Assembly (NCBI GenBank): GCA_016841765.1
Contig: JAENYN010000038.1
Location: 1-44,435 of the forward strand
DNA from: Guptibacillus hwajinpoensis
GTDB lineage: Bacteria; Bacillota; Bacilli; Bacillales; Bacillaceae_O
DNA: 44,435 nt
Direction of reading: 5' to 3'
The notes under the pieces are model-generated. The model was not told the origin of the DNA, ran no database searches, and saw nothing but the letters and a program-made list of their open reading frames with translations. A program made the position numbers and the translations under genes. This document shows positions 44,396 through 44,435 of the stretch, one piece after another (the first letter of the stretch is position 1; every line of letters begins with the position of its first letter).

Positions 44396-44435
44396 TCCAT
44401 TGCGCTGCAGACACTCGCTTTCACCATAGGCACAA
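44396..44435 (-). repeat. Probable start of repeat type A at the right edge
   Basis: TTGCGCTGCAGACACTCGCTTTC resembles the reverse complement of the right end of the type A repeat at 4671-4695 (CCGTTGCAGGTACTCGCTTTCC). The window ends inside it. Confidence 0.45.

Overview
The window is a chromosomal segment of a moderate-GC, endospore-forming member of the Bacillaceae. Gene content and order follow Bacillus subtilis closely: speD, nrdR, dnaB, dnaI, ytxC, thrS, infC-rpmI-rplT, ysdA, ysdB, ysdC, sspI, ysgA, pheST, rnhC, zapA, cvpA, polX, mutS2, yshE, lcfA, fadR, fadB, etfBA, trxA, uvrC. Spore genes (sspI, ytxC), T-box leaders, an L20-type leader and Fur/FadR-like operators support this. The genus cannot be fixed from the sequence alone.

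Layout. 1-4530: speD behind a strongly structured 5' leader, a small conserved protein, then nrdR and the helicase-loading genes dnaB and dnaI. 4530-8450: two kinds of intergenic repeat, ytxC, and thrS under a T-box. 8450-9140: one AT-rich orphan gene. 9350-10840: the infC-rpmI-rplT ribosomal operon with an attenuator leader and an ATT start codon for infC. 11-15 kb: small membrane proteins (YsdA-like, a VTT/DedA-type protein, YsdB), a dimeric dUTPase, the M42 aminopeptidase YsdC, SspI and an rRNA methyltransferase. 16-26.7 kb: pheST under a T-box, rnhC on the opposite strand, then zapA-cvpA-polX-mutS2-yshE and a possible 25-residue membrane peptide. 26.8-31.9 kb: fatty-acid degradation (lcfA, fadR, fadB, etfB, etfA), with a FadR operator in front of fadR.

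The most accessory part lies between trxA and uvrC, which are neighbours in B. subtilis. About 9.5 kb is inserted there. It holds two Fur-box promoters: one drives a helical-repeat lipoprotein, the other drives a membrane-anchored extracellular helical protein plus an FTR1 iron permease. Between them sits a tightly overlapping four-gene operon with its own promoter: a sugar-nucleotide epimerase, a flippase-like LPG-synthase-TM protein, a membrane-anchored NPP-type phosphodiesterase and a polyprenyl-phosphate GT2 enzyme. A GT-C-type polytopic glycosyltransferase follows and overlaps uvrC. I read this as an iron-uptake module lacking recognisable EfeO/EfeB partners, interleaved with a surface glycoconjugate pathway.

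Other points of interest are the speD leader, where a perfect anti-Shine-Dalgarno strand sits inside a long stem and could form a pseudoknot; an unexplained 570-bp gap before trxA; and two families of intergenic repeats. The first and last ~100 bases are inverted copies of one dispersed repeat, so the window may be a contig that ends in repeats. No tRNA, rRNA, CRISPR array, intact transposon or prophage was seen.
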